DNA of 64,000 bases from Bacteroidota bacterium (GTDB lineage: Bacteria; Bacteroidota; Bacteroidia; UKL13-3). The DNA lies in assembly GCA_947477885.1 (NCBI GenBank), contig CANJUD010000006.1, positions 124,001 to 188,000 on the forward strand, in the 5' to 3' direction. A program made the position numbers and the translations under genes. The notes under the pieces were generated by a model that was not told the origin of the DNA, made no database searches, and saw only the letters and a program-made list of their open reading frames with translations. Shown here in pieces: positions 9,381-17,733 of the stretch. Positions within the stretch are counted from its first letter, which is position 1, and the number at the start of each line of letters is the position of its first letter.

Positions 9381-9776
9381 GTGAATAGTAAGATACAATC
9401 GGTTTCATTCAGAAACGTGGATGAGTTCTTAGATTATTTAACTGTAGACGAATTGAAAATTGTAAAACTATTACCCAATATCATTTTTGAAGGCAGTCCG
9501 CACATTGCAGAAAAGTTATCATATAATGTTCCTTTTTACAAGATTAATAAAACTATATTTTCTATGTGGCCTACTTCAATTCTGTGGGGCAAGACTAAAT
9601 CGTATGAATTTGTAAGGCATTGATTTGCGAGCGGTTATCTGATGCAGGATGAATTAAAATATCTAGACAAAGGGAATAGAAAAATAGCCTATTATAGAGA
9701 TTTTAGGGTTATGAATATATTAAAAGAACAATCGCAGCACAAAATAAAACTGAACGCACACTGGGTTCGGCTTTAA
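9381..9776 (+). pseudogene. DUF1801 (YdhG-like) gene broken by an in-frame TGA
   Basis: The reading frame from GTG 9381 encodes a DUF1801-type protein (FRNVDEFLDYLTVDELKIV, EKLSYNVPFYKINKTIF, MWPTSILWGKTKSYEF), with a TGA stop at 9621-9623. The same frame then continues with family sequence (FASGYLMQDELKYLDKGNRK, YYRDF) to TAA at 9774-9776. The homologous position normally has glycine; GGA to TGA is one base change. The far C-terminus looks unlike the family, so a second lesion near 9730 is possible. Total coding length of 132 codons fits the family. The function of DUF1801 proteins is not known to me. Confidence 0.75.
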
Positions 9777-9867
9777 TAAAAGCAATTCGGGAGCAGGCAG
9801 CGGTGAAGGGATTTAGATTTACTGAATAGACAAAGGATATAAGACTGTAAACAATATTCAATAAACA

Positions 9868-9904
9868 TAAAAGACAAAAAGCAAAATCCATCTTTTGTCT
9901 TCTT
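9868..9904. terminator. Possible hairpin terminator
   Basis: AAGACAAAAAG at 9871 pairs with CTTTTGTCTT at 9892-9901 around a 10-nt loop, with T-rich sequence on both flanks. It lies between the DUF1801 remnant and the convergent T9SS gene ending at 10013, and could serve either strand. The stem is AT-rich and weak. The rest of 9777-10012 shows no gene I can support. Confidence 0.35.
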
Positions 9905-10012
9905 CTGAAATATGATATTTTTTGGTTTTAAGGAATAGGTACTTCTATTAATACAAAAAAAATTTTATGTTATTTGGCATCACCCTCATTATAATTATGA
10001 GTAAATAGTTTG

Positions 10013-11926
10013 TTAATTCTTCACTACTTTCTTAATACAAACATTCCCTTTGCTATCGCTAAAGCGAATATAATAAATACCTGGAGTATAATTAGAGATA
10101 TTAATAGTGTTTCCTTCTAATTTTTGGTAAGTAATCAGTTTACCTTGGCCATCTAAAACTGTATAATATAAATTGGAATAATTCTGTGTATTCCCAACTT
10201 GTATATATTCCACTACCGGATTGGGGAATATATTTAATTCTAACATATTTTCAAATTTAACAGTTTGTTTAATCCCTAGATAAGGATTTGTAGGAAACGG
10301 TACTTCACTACCAAGATATGCCCGAATCATTGGTGTTCCGCCTAAATCTGTTTTATTGGTTTTATGCCACTTGTTCATTACATTATAATATAAATGTTGG
10401 TTGCCTTGGTCGGTTTTATAGTTTCTATCAAAACCAACATTTAGAACAAAATCCGAAGTTTGCGACCAACCGATAAAAAATTTTCCAGCAGGTAAAAATA
10501 CAGGCGTATCTAATATATAATTGGTGAATGTATTTTGACCCAATTGGTATTCTGGTCCATTGGGCATGTCAATAGTTTTATATAGGGTATCATATTGTGT
10601 TCCTTGTGTCACACTTTTCCATATATTTATTTTAAAAGGTTTGCCTTTTACACTGGTTGAACTTTGATTGTAGAAAAAACTAACTGCCCATAAAGTATCT
10701 GGCTGGTTCAAATTGAATTCGAGTGCTACTTTACCACCTCCATTCTCTATGCCGTATCCACATTCTGCAGTGCCATCATCGTATGCCAAATAATTTGCAA
10801 ATACAGTTTGTGTATTTACCGTGTCATTTTCAGCATGTTTATCGCCAGTGAGGTTATGTGTCCATAAGCGGTTTATAATAACGGTATCTGTATTTTTCGG
10901 GTAAAAAGTTTTAATGTCTTTCCATCCATTCGCAATATTTTTTTTAAGATTTTGGGCGAAACCAGGTTCCAAATCAGTTTTTAAATATAGTGACTTATAG
11001 TTTTTATCTCTATAATTTTCAGCCCGATTAAAGTATAAAGGAACCTTATTAAAACTTTTAATGGTGCATCTCGAACTATCCACAATTTCGTTAAAAAAAT
11101 TATCATATACTTGATCCCAAGGCATGGAATAATAATCGTTTAATAAATTATTAGGGGGCGTAACAAATGCCACATCTTCTTGATTTGAATCATTTACAAA
11201 TTGATGATAATCCAATAATACATAATCCAAATGCCAATGGTTTGAATTTCCTGTTTGCAAGGAATAGTTGATAAATCTAAATCTAAAACCTCCATGCAAA
11301 AAAACAGGGTCATCCAAATGTATAAAATAGTGATTGAAATTAACTGGCAAACCTTTGCCACCAATTTTCCATACTCTTTCCCAAATCCCATTCTTATCAT
11401 AAAACTCTAGCACCAAACTATCCTGTGGGTCTCTGGGGTTATATAAGGGATCTATATCGAGTCCTTGTGGTTGCATATAAAATGAAAGATATAATGAATC
11501 ATTTTTGGGAAATTGGTATTTTTTCAAATCAATCCCTTGCGACTCCAAAGTATCCGAGCTACCATAAGCTAAGCTAATACCAGTATAGGGCTGCCCTTGG
11601 TTATTTAGATTGTCGAAAGTAGCTACACCGTATGTCGGTGGATTGATGGCTGCATCATTATTAATAAATACATAATTATTAGTCCAGCGTTTTTGATTGG
11701 GATATATTTTTGAGGTAGTAAAATCGTCGAAGAAGGGGAGGGCGAGGGTGTCAGTTGCTGCACCACGTTCTTTTATTTGCTTGGGCCAAGCATTATTTGG
11801 ATGATTAAATAGATGTTGCTGTATCACCGCATTTCTTTCCAATTGCTTATATGTTTGTTGTTGTGCATTAACGGCAATTGCAATTAAACAATTTAATATA
11901 ATAATAGTTATTTTTTTCAAATTCAT
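10013..11926 (-). CDS. Secreted protein with T9SS type A sorting domain
   Basis: 637-residue exported protein of unknown function. A signal peptide (residues 1-21, ending VNA/QQ) is followed by a large beta-rich region (FFDDFTTSKIYPNQKRWTNN near residue 67 resembles the opening of lectin-like surface proteins), and the C-terminal ~80 residues are a type IX secretion sorting domain: LNIFPNPVVEYIQV, LDGQGKLITYQKLEG, TPGIYYIRFSDSKG, ending in CIKKVVKN. It should be exported by Sec, crossed by the T9SS, and attached to the surface or released after removal of the domain. Its start overlaps the end of the PASTA gene by 4 bp (ATGA), so the two are translated from one mRNA. Confidence 0.85.
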   Translation of the reverse strand: MNLKKITIIILNCLIAIAVNAQQQTYKQLERNAVIQQHLFNHPNNAWPKQIKERGAATDTLALPFFDDFTTSKIYPNQKRWTNNYVFINNDAAINPPTYGVATFDNLNNQGQPYTGISLAYGSSDTLESQGIDLKKYQFPKNDSLYLSFYMQPQGLDIDPLYNPRDPQDSLVLEFYDKNGIWERVWKIGGKGLPVNFNHYFIHLDDPVFLHGGFRFRFINYSLQTGNSNHWHLDYVLLDYHQFVNDSNQEDVAFVTPPNNLLNDYYSMPWDQVYDNFFNEIVDSSRCTIKSFNKVPLYFNRAENYRDKNYKSLYLKTDLEPGFAQNLKKNIANGWKDIKTFYPKNTDTVIINRLWTHNLTGDKHAENDTVNTQTVFANYLAYDDGTAECGYGIENGGGKVALEFNLNQPDTLWAVSFFYNQSSTSVKGKPFKINIWKSVTQGTQYDTLYKTIDMPNGPEYQLGQNTFTNYILDTPVFLPAGKFFIGWSQTSDFVLNVGFDRNYKTDQGNQHLYYNVMNKWHKTNKTDLGGTPMIRAYLGSEVPFPTNPYLGIKQTVKFENMLELNIFPNPVVEYIQVGNTQNYSNLYYTVLDGQGKLITYQKLEGNTINISNYTPGIYYIRFSDSKGNVCIKKVVKN

Positions 11927-12705
11927 TTTATATAAACATCTATCTCAGTTCCGGGTGCAATTACTTTCTCTTTTTTATAAGAGGGTTTTTGTTTCCAAAT
12001 GGTTGCATCAAGTGTATCGGTTTTACTATTATTCTTAATCACGCTTCCCAAAGTCAATCCCCGTTGGTTCAGTTTGTCTCTCGCTTCACTCAATGTTAAA
12101 TCGCTTAAGTCAGGCACCTCAACATCATCATTTAGGCCAATGTTTTCTCCGGATTTACTTAGCTTGGTTACTTCTACTACCAAATCTATTTTACTACCTT
12201 TGGGCAATTCAATATCTTCCGAAATTAGACGTCCTCTGTATAATGCTTCCATTACTACATCTTCATATGTTCCTTTGCGTTCTATTCGCTTGCCCAATAT
12301 CATTCCCATTCCCTCCAAATACATTTTCACTTCGCGACTGCTACCTTTCAATTGTTCAATTTTTAGCATCACTTGGGGTACATCCAAGGCATTCACGGTA
12401 AGATATATAATTCTACCTTTTTTTACTTTTTCATCTGCCAATGGGCTTTGTTCCACAATACTCATACGTGGCATATTGTCCATAAACACTGAATCGCGTA
12501 TTTGGTATTTCAATCCGTTTTGTTCTATTATTTCAATTGCTTTTTTTAAGGTGACGCCTTTCAGGTCGGGCACTTTCATTTCCTCTCCATGACGTGTAAC
12601 ATAGCTTAAAGTTATATTGGCGATAAAACCTATTACCACCAAAACTATTAAAGCCAATAGTAGGTTTATCCAAAAGTAACGGGTAATGAAAAACTTAAGC
12701 CACAT
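11923..12705 (-). CDS. Membrane-anchored PASTA-domain protein
   Basis: 260-residue protein with an N-terminal membrane segment (about residues 13-33) followed by three PASTA repeats: MKVPDLKGVTLKKAIEIIEQNGL, a middle diverged one starting DVPQVMLKIEQLKG, and VEVPDLSDLTLSEARDKLNQRGL. PASTA domains bind peptidoglycan fragments or beta-lactams in other families, and here they would sit in the periplasm. No kinase domain is attached. Bacteroidota commonly carry such stand-alone PASTA proteins. It overlaps the downstream T9SS cargo gene by 4 bp. The role is unclear; a cell-wall binding or sensing role is inference. Confidence 0.88.
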   Translation of the reverse strand: MWLKFFITRYFWINLLLALIVLVVIGFIANITLSYVTRHGEEMKVPDLKGVTLKKAIEIIEQNGLKYQIRDSVFMDNMPRMSIVEQSPLADEKVKKGRIIYLTVNALDVPQVMLKIEQLKGSSREVKMYLEGMGMILGKRIERKGTYEDVVMEALYRGRLISEDIELPKGSKIDLVVEVTKLSKSGENIGLNDDVEVPDLSDLTLSEARDKLNQRGLTLGSVIKNNSKTDTLDATIWKQKPSYKKEKVIAPGTEIDVYIK

Positions 12706-12846
12706 ATTTTATTCTCATATGCAAAAAAGAGGACAAATATCCAAATGTCATTGTCCTAAATTGTTGAAAGCGTAAATATTTAACCACAACAAACAAAAAA
12801 ATGTTGATTATCAATGCACAAAATGCTTGATATGGAATAATAAGTA

Positions 12847-13191
12847 TTATAAATGCAGAGTTTCTTTGCGTGCCAGTAATTGCTCTTGTGTTTCTGCATG
12901 TTCAGGGTCGGGAATGCAGCAATCAACGGGGCAAACGGCAGCACACTGGGGCTCTTCATGGAAACCAACACACTCGGTACATTTGTAAGGCGTGATATAA
13001 TAAGTATCATCAGATACAGGATTGAATCTATGACCTACTTCCACATCCTCACCATCTTTAGCAATGGTGCCAGCTACTGAAGTGCCATCGGTAAAGGCCC
13101 ACTCAGCACCTGATTCGTATATTGCATTGTTAGGACACTCGGGCTCACAAGCTCCGCAGTTGATACATTCGTCAGTAATTTTAATTGCCAT
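12847..13191 (-). CDS. Ferredoxin, 2[4Fe-4S]
   Basis: 114-residue electron carrier. The first cluster motif is [12 protein letters not shown] (C-x2-C-x2-C-x3-CP) near residues 9-20. The second is [18 protein letters not shown] with the longer eight-residue spacing of Alvin-type (Allochromatium-like) ferredoxins. The start was moved from an upstream ATG at 13233 to ATG 13191 because family members begin [20 protein letters not shown] and a strong promoter lies just upstream of 13191 (13212-13241). It is divergent from an acyl-CoA reductase gene 80 bp away, a pairing that I recall as common in Bacteroidota near serC-serA-DUF1015. The likely redox partner is therefore the reductase, but this is inference. 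Confidence 0.93.
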   Translation of the reverse strand: MAIKITDECINCGACEPECPNNAIYESGAEWAFTDGTSVAGTIAKDGEDVEVGHRFNPVSDDTYYITPYKCTECVGFHEEPQCAAVCPVDCCIPDPEHAETQEQLLARKETLHL

Positions 13192-13211
13192 GGTTGTAAA
13201 AAATATTTTTG

Positions 13212-13241
13212 CAAAATTACCCAATTTTTTCATTTAACCAA
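13212..13241 (-). promoter_or_regulatory. Bacteroidota-type promoter for the ferredoxin gene
   Basis: On the minus strand TTG (13241-13239), a 19-bp spacer and TAATTTTG (13219-13212) match the TTG-N19-TAnnTTTG consensus exactly. The start site would fall about 10-15 bp before the ATG at 13191, giving a very short leader. This also argues against the upstream ATG at 13233, which lies inside the promoter. Confidence 0.7.
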
Positions 13242-13270
13242 CACCGTATTTTGTAATTCCAAAAAAATAT

Positions 13271-14284
13271 ATGAATCCACAAACACAAATATCCAAATTT
13301 TATGCACTGGGCAAAGCAATGGCGGCAGTTGAGTCTGACAAATTAGAGGCGATATTCCAGCAAGCTTATATCAAAAATCAGTGGTTCACGCCGGTCAATG
13401 TGCACATGGCTTGGCAATCGTATATTGATATGTTGCAAAATGATATGGATGAATGGTTATCCAAATATGATTTTTCAGCCGAAAAAAAAAGTTTGAAAAT
13501 TGGAATTGTGATGGCGGGAAATATTCCGATGGTGGGTTTGCATGATTTGATTTGCGTGCTTTCATGCGGACACAAAGCATTGGTGAAACTCAGTTCGAAT
13601 GATGAAGTGTTGATTCCATTTATTATAACATTGCTTAAAGATATTTCGCCTGAGTTGTATGCAAATGTTTCCTTTGTTGAAAAACTGGAAAAGTATGATG
13701 CTGTAATTGCTACTGGCAGCAACAATACTGCTACCCATTTCGAATATTATTTTAAAGACGTCCCCCATATCATCCGCAGAAATAGAAATGGTGTCGCTAT
13801 TATGTATGGCGATGAAACCATTGAAGAAGTTGCCAACCTCGGCCATGATATATTCGATTATTTTGGGATGGGCTGCCGCAATGTTTCCAAAATTTATTTG
13901 CCCGAAGGATATGATATCAAATATCTATATGAACCCATTGAGCAATATGCAGATATTGTTAATCATAATAAATATGCAAATAATTATACTTATCAAAGAG
14001 CGATACATTTGATGAACTTGGTGCATATATATGATAATAATTTCTTGCTCCTAAAACAACACGAACAAATAGCCAGCCCAATAGGAACCTGTCACTATGA
14101 GTATTATACCGATTTGCGAAAACTTGAATCTGAGCTCACAGAAAAGCAAAACGAAATCCAATGTATTATATCAACCAAGCCACTCTCCCTCTTACCAAGT
14201 TTCAAACCTGGTCAAGCACAAAACCCAAAGCCATGGGATTATGCAGATGGAGTTGATACGATTGGGTGGTTGTTGGGATTGTAG
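13271..14284 (+). CDS. Acyl-CoA reductase (LuxC-like family)
   Basis: 337-residue protein of the acyl-CoA reductase family found widely in Bacteroidota. It has a nucleotide-binding start (KIGIVMAGNIPMVGLHDLICVLSCGHKALVKLSSND) and the segment VIATGSNNTATHFEYYF, then RRNRNGVAIMYGDET and DYFGMGCRNVSKIYLP, in which the cysteine matches the catalytic cysteine of aldehyde-dehydrogenase-fold reductases. It would reduce an acyl-CoA to an aldehyde with NADPH. No other lux genes are present, so luminescence is not implied; lipid metabolism is more likely. It is divergent from the ferredoxin gene, and its end lies 9 bp before the next gene. Confidence 0.82.
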   Translation: MNPQTQISKFYALGKAMAAVESDKLEAIFQQAYIKNQWFTPVNVHMAWQSYIDMLQNDMDEWLSKYDFSAEKKSLKIGIVMAGNIPMVGLHDLICVLSCGHKALVKLSSNDEVLIPFIITLLKDISPELYANVSFVEKLEKYDAVIATGSNNTATHFEYYFKDVPHIIRRNRNGVAIMYGDETIEEVANLGHDIFDYFGMGCRNVSKIYLPEGYDIKYLYEPIEQYADIVNHNKYANNYTYQRAIHLMNLVHIYDNNFLLLKQHEQIASPIGTCHYEYYTDLRKLESELTEKQNEIQCIISTKPLSLLPSFKPGQAQNPKPWDYADGVDTIGWLLGL

Positions 14285-14293
14285 TATATTTGT

Positions 14294-14962
14294 ATGGTAA
14301 GGTTCAGTTATTTAATATTATTTCTACTTTTAACCTTTTTCAATAGCTTTGAAAACAATGCTAGTTTGGTGATTAGAATGATTGATACTAGGTTTACCAA
14401 ACATGGTCCTACTCTTAAGCATTTTAAGGTAATTAAAGATAATAAAATATTTTTTGAACTGAATGATAATTTTGCTACAAAACGAGTTCAAAAAATAAAT
14501 AAAATTGATACGGGAACTTATACTTTTACCTATTCGACCTATTTCAAAAATGATGTTTCAATTAAAGTTCATCTCAATGAATTTAGAAAATATTATATTG
14601 ATACAATCCAAAAGGATTTTCAACCTATAATAGATAAGCTAAAGGACAATGAAAGCTACCAGATCATCATTAGACATGATGATTGTGTAGCAGCTATGAT
14701 AGATACACTTAAAATTGAAAAAGAGAATGGTAATTATACTGCAGCTTTTAGGTTGGTTAAGAAAAAACTTGGTTTGAAAGAGATTAAAATAATTCAGCAA
14801 TTTGAACTTGAGCTCAACCATATGCCAAACGGAGGTGCATGGACTACTACCGATACTTATTATATATCTTATAAAGATACTTTGGAAGAAGTATTTGATG
14901 GCAAGAACAAATGGCATGGATATGGACATTTAAAGAAACAGTTATTTAATATTGATTGGTAG
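14294..14962 (+). CDS. Secreted protein of unknown function
   Basis: 222 residues; I do not recognise a family. The N-terminus (MVRFSYLILFLLLTFFNSFEN) is a signal peptide or anchor of about 20 residues. The rest is hydrophilic, rich in Lys, Asn, Asp and Tyr with alternating beta-like pattern and no cysteine pairs beyond one. It starts 9 bp after the acyl-CoA reductase and may be co-transcribed with it. Its codon use is more AT-rich than the reductase. A hairpin repeat with core CACCAACC follows at 14975. Confidence 0.6.
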   Translation: MVRFSYLILFLLLTFFNSFENNASLVIRMIDTRFTKHGPTLKHFKVIKDNKIFFELNDNFATKRVQKINKIDTGTYTFTYSTYFKNDVSIKVHLNEFRKYYIDTIQKDFQPIIDKLKDNESYQIIIRHDDCVAAMIDTLKIEKENGNYTAAFRLVKKKLGLKEIKIIQQFELELNHMPNGGAWTTTDTYYISYKDTLEEVFDGKNKWHGYGHLKKQLFNIDW

Positions 14963-14974
14963 TTACTCTCCATA

Positions 14975-15006
14975 TTTTGGTTTTTGAAAACACCAACCAA
15001 AGGCAA
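14975..15006. repeat. CACCAACC hairpin repeat, copy a
   Basis: TTGGTTTTTG, then AAAA, then CACCAACCAA at 14977-15000, followed by AGGCAA. Eight of ten stem positions pair. The 20-bp segment GAAAACACCAACCAAAGGCA is shared, in the same orientation, with copies at 15.7 kb (one mismatch) and 17.7 kb (one mismatch). Confidence 0.7.
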
Positions 15007-15021
15007 TGATACAAAACTAGT

Positions 15022-15570
15022 TTAACTATTTGCTAATTTATATCCAATCCGTTTTCTTGGTTCTGGCGGTGGTGGATTCAAAAGTTGTTTCAGAGCATTA
15101 AATACAATTTGTATTTCTTCTTCTTGCTTATTAGCTTTTTCATCGTGTTTGAGTATTTGTTTTTCTAACTTTTCTAGTTTCAATAATATATCTTTATTGG
15201 TGAGCAACATCTCACGAAGTTTGGTATAAACCCTCATAATTTTTATATTTACTTGTACGGCTGTTGGGCTATTCAATACACTTGATAACATTAGCACCCC
15301 ATGCTCAGTAAAAGCATAAGGTAATTTGCGGCGGCCTCCCCAACTTGAAGTCGCAATTTGCGACTTCAAGTTGCTTAAGTCTTTAATAGTCAGCTGGAAC
15401 ATGAAGTCTTCCGGAAACCTATCTATGTTTCTTTTTACCTGTTCATTCAGTCTTTTTGTTTCAACTCCATACATTTCAGCTAAATCATCATCAATCATCA
15501 CCTTCTGATTTCTTATCATATATATTTTGCTTATTACAAAATTCTCATTTACTAATATTTCCTTTTTCAT
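15022..15570 (-). CDS. ORF6N domain protein
   Basis: 182 residues. The N-terminal ~95 residues match the ORF6N domain (MIRNQKVMIDDDLAEMYGVETKRLNEQVKRN, RFPEDFMFQLT, then the LPYAFTEHGVLMLSSVL segment), which is found in phage anti-repressor-like and mobile-element proteins and is thought to bind DNA. A coiled-coil follows (about 120-165, LEKLEKQILKHDEKANKQEEE), ending in a proline-rich LNPPPPEPRKRIGYKLANS tail. No other phage genes are nearby. The gene is bracketed by two copies of the CACCAACC hairpin repeat at about 15.0 and 15.7 kb, both in the same orientation, so it may have been inserted or moved as a unit. Confidence 0.85.
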   Translation of the reverse strand: MKKEILVNENFVISKIYMIRNQKVMIDDDLAEMYGVETKRLNEQVKRNIDRFPEDFMFQLTIKDLSNLKSQIATSSWGGRRKLPYAFTEHGVLMLSSVLNSPTAVQVNIKIMRVYTKLREMLLTNKDILLKLEKLEKQILKHDEKANKQEEEIQIVFNALKQLLNPPPPEPRKRIGYKLANS

Positions 15571-15711
15571 ATTTTTCTATAATTCAGTTGGATAAAATGT
15601 TTTAACAAAAAACGATTATAGGGGAATAAGCTTTTCCACGGAATATCCAAAAGTTAACCACATAATGAAATTGTATGATAGTTAGTATAGATTTGCAGTT
15701 TACTCCTGTCA

Positions 15712-15741
15712 TTGGTTGGTGAAAACACCAACCAAAAGCAG
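15712..15741. repeat. CACCAACC hairpin repeat, copy b
   Basis: Perfect hairpin: TTGGTTGGTG (15712-15721), AAAA, CACCAACCAA (15726-15735), then AAGCAG. It lies in the 228-bp gap upstream of the ORF6N gene; the rest of the gap (15571-15711) is AT-rich with no gene seen. Before the next ATG the words CATTAAATCATTAAATA (15772-15790) resemble a block at about 20.25 kb. Confidence 0.8.
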
Positions 15742-15798
15742 AAAGGTAGCACGATAAAAATCATTCAATCACACCTCATTAAATCATTAAATATATAA

Positions 15799-16323
15799 AT
15801 GCAAATCGGCCTCATCTCAGACACCCACGGTTATATAGACCCCAAACTGGAAAGAATATTTGCAGGATGCGATGAGATATGGCATGCGGGCGATTGGGGA
15901 AATTATGAAGATACCGTTGTTAAATTAAAAGCTATATGCCCAATTGTAAAAGGTGTTTTTGGCAATATTGATGGGCAAGATATAAGAGCTGAATTTCCTG
16001 AATATATATGTTTTTTTGCAGAGAGATTGAAAGTTTCTATGATACATATCGGCAACCCCAGAGGAATATATACTGCTACTTTGAACGATTGGTTGCGTAA
16101 GGATAAACCCAAACTTTTTATTTGTGGTCATTCGCATATTTTAAAAGTTGTTCAAGACAAGAAATTCAATCACCTGCACATGAACCCGGGTGCTGCGGGC
16201 ATGCATGGGTTTCATCATGTGCGAACGGTTTTGCGATTTCAAATCAATGAAGGAAAAATCAGTAATTTGGAAGCGGTGGAACTAGGCCCCCGCACTGCTG
16301 AAAATTTTCCTTCTGCTACTTAA
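15799..16323 (+). CDS. YfcE/MJ0936-type metallophosphoesterase
   Basis: 174-residue calcineurin-like phosphodiesterase. Metal-binding motifs are visible in order: GLISDTHGY (residues 4-12, D-x-H), AGDWG (about 31-35, GD), GNID (about 54-57, GNxD), and CGHSHI (about 110-115, GHxH). It would hydrolyse a phosphodiester in the cytosol; YfcE-like enzymes act on small artificial diesters and the true substrate is not known. No signal peptide. Its length is close to the family's ~165-180. It is monocistronic on this strand with a separate likely promoter for the next gene. Confidence 0.88.
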   Translation: MQIGLISDTHGYIDPKLERIFAGCDEIWHAGDWGNYEDTVVKLKAICPIVKGVFGNIDGQDIRAEFPEYICFFAERLKVSMIHIGNPRGIYTATLNDWLRKDKPKLFICGHSHILKVVQDKKFNHLHMNPGAAGMHGFHHVRTVLRFQINEGKISNLEAVELGPRTAENFPSAT

Positions 16324-16347
16324 GGTTTGTGGCTTAATTTTGCCACA
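16313..16347 (+). promoter_or_regulatory. Possible promoter with inverted repeat over the -7 box
   Basis: TAATTTTG at 16335-16342 fits the -7 consensus, with CTG (not the ideal TTG) 19 bp upstream. The box lies inside the inverted repeat TGTGGC-N8-GCCACA (16328-16347), so a regulator bound there would block the promoter. It would serve the acyl-CoA dehydrogenase gene. Between it and the ATG lie two copies of the word ACCTGATACTA (about 16380-16405). Confidence 0.4.
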
Positions 16348-16411
16348 TATTATAATACCGACAAACAAAAGTACTTGATACCTGATACTAGCTACCTGAT
16401 ACTATTACAAC

Positions 16412-17611
16412 ATGGAAAATATAAAACGCAGCAACAAACAAGACAATTTCCAAGCACCAGATTTTTATCAATTGGATGACTTATTTAGTGATGAACATAA
16501 ACTCATTCGTGATTCAATTCGCCAATGGGTGAAACAGGAAGTATCGCCTATTATAGAAGATTGCTGTCAGCAGAATTATTTTCCGCAACATATCGTAAAA
16601 TCAATGGGCGAAGTGGGACTGTTCGGCCCGCAACTTCCGGCGGAATATGGCTGCGGCGGACTAGACTATATAGCATACGGATTGATGATGCAAGAGCTTG
16701 AGCGTGGCGACAGTGGTATGCGTAGCACTGCTTCTGTACAAGGAAGTTTGGTAATGTATCCTATATATAAATTTGGAAGCGAAGAACAAAAACACAAATA
16801 TTTACCCAAGCTTGCCAAAGGCGAAATGCTCGGTTGTTTTGGTTTAACAGAACCTGACCATGGCAGTGACCCAAGCAGTATGGTAACAAATTTTAAAGAT
16901 GATGGTGACCATGTGATATTGAATGGAGCGAAGATGTGGATTTCAAATTCTCCCTTTGCTGATATCGCAGTTGTGTGGGCAAAAAATGAACAAGGTATTA
17001 TACAAGGTATTATAGTAGAACGTGGAATGGAAGGTTTCTCAACTCCTGAAACCCACGGAAAATGGAGCCTCCGTGCAAGTGCAACCGGCGAATTGGTTTT
17101 CGATAATGTGCGTGTTCCCAAAGCAAATATATTTCCTGGAGTAACCGGATTAAAAGGCCCATTAACATGTCTCAACTCTGCCCGTTATGGAATTAGTTGG
17201 GGAGCAATTGGTGCTGCTATGGATTGTTTCGATTCAGCAAAAAGATATTCAATGGAGCGTCAACAATTTGGTAGGCCGATTGGTGGTTTCCAATTGCAAC
17301 AAAAAAAGTTGGCCGAAATGCTTACCGAAATTACCAAAGCACAATTAGTATGTTGGCGACTCGGACATTTAATGAACGAAGGAAAAGCGACACCTGCACA
17401 AATATCATTAGCGAAAAGAAATAATGTTGATATGGCTTTACATATAGCCCGCGAAGCACGCCAAATACACGGCGGCATGGGCATCACGGGCGAGTACCCA
17501 ATCATGCGACATATGATGAATCTTGAATCTGTAATAACTTACGAAGGAACCCACGATATACATTTATTGATTTTGGGTATGGAGATTACGGGGGAGAATG
17601 CATTTGTATAA
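16412..17611 (+). CDS. Acyl-CoA dehydrogenase, glutaryl-CoA dehydrogenase-like
   Basis: 399-residue FAD enzyme. It has the acyl-CoA dehydrogenase layout: helical N-domain, the FAD-binding middle domain (CFGLTEPDHGSDPSSM, about 148; KMWISNSPFADIAVVW), and the C-terminal domain with QFGRPIGGFQLQQKKLAEM and the end ITYEGTHDIHLLILGMEITG. The glutamate in YEGTHDIH (about 377) corresponds to the catalytic base of glutaryl-CoA dehydrogenases, and RYGISWGAIGAA is also typical of that branch. It probably acts in lysine/tryptophan breakdown, but other short acyl-CoA substrates cannot be excluded. Monocistronic; a weak terminator follows. Confidence 0.88.
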   Translation: MENIKRSNKQDNFQAPDFYQLDDLFSDEHKLIRDSIRQWVKQEVSPIIEDCCQQNYFPQHIVKSMGEVGLFGPQLPAEYGCGGLDYIAYGLMMQELERGDSGMRSTASVQGSLVMYPIYKFGSEEQKHKYLPKLAKGEMLGCFGLTEPDHGSDPSSMVTNFKDDGDHVILNGAKMWISNSPFADIAVVWAKNEQGIIQGIIVERGMEGFSTPETHGKWSLRASATGELVFDNVRVPKANIFPGVTGLKGPLTCLNSARYGISWGAIGAAMDCFDSAKRYSMERQQFGRPIGGFQLQQKKLAEMLTEITKAQLVCWRLGHLMNEGKATPAQISLAKRNNVDMALHIAREARQIHGGMGITGEYPIMRHMMNLESVITYEGTHDIHLLILGMEITGENAFV

Positions 17612-17642
17612 TATTGGGTTTATTATATAATAATAAAATAAA

Positions 17643-17675
17643 AAACCCACACAAATTTCTCTGCATGGGTTTCTA
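17643..17675 (+). terminator. Possible terminator after the acyl-CoA dehydrogenase gene
   Basis: AAACCCA (17643-17649) pairs with TGGGTTT (17666-17672) around a 16-nt interior that can add CA/TG pairs. Only a short T-run follows. It lies 32 bp after the stop, between convergent genes, so it may act for both. Confidence 0.45.
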
Positions 17676-17689
17676 TATATCGTAATTTA

Positions 17690-17717
17690 TGGTCGGTGAA
17701 AACACCAACCATAGGCA
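17690..17717. repeat. CACCAACC hairpin repeat, copy c
   Basis: TGGTCGGTG, AAAA, CACCAACCA (17690-17711), then TAGGCAA. One stem mismatch relative to the perfect copy b at 15.7 kb. It sits just past the 3' end of the peroxiredoxin gene. A much weaker GTTGGTG-N3-CCCACC remnant lies at about 18425 on the other side of that gene. Confidence 0.7.
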
Positions 17718-17733
17718 ACCGGACCGGGCATAT

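Noticed and set aside
9621-9623. TGA as selenocysteine or readthrough in the DUF1801 gene
   Set aside because: No SECIS-like hairpin follows and the family has glycine, not cysteine, here; a nonsense change is simpler.
9777-9829. Coding-looking stretch GSALIKAIREQAAVKGFRFTE after the DUF1801 remnant
   Set aside because: Only about 30 codons, no start, and no family I recognise; could be part of the degraded gene's end.
12000-12600. Long plus-strand open frames opposite the PASTA gene
   Set aside because: They mirror the coding strand; the minus-strand product has three clear PASTA repeats.
13271-14284. Luminescence operon from the LuxC-like gene
   Set aside because: No luxA, luxB, luxD or luxE genes; this reductase family is widespread in non-luminous Bacteroidota.
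15022-15570. Prophage at the ORF6N gene
   Set aside because: No integrase, capsid, terminase or other phage gene within several kilobases.
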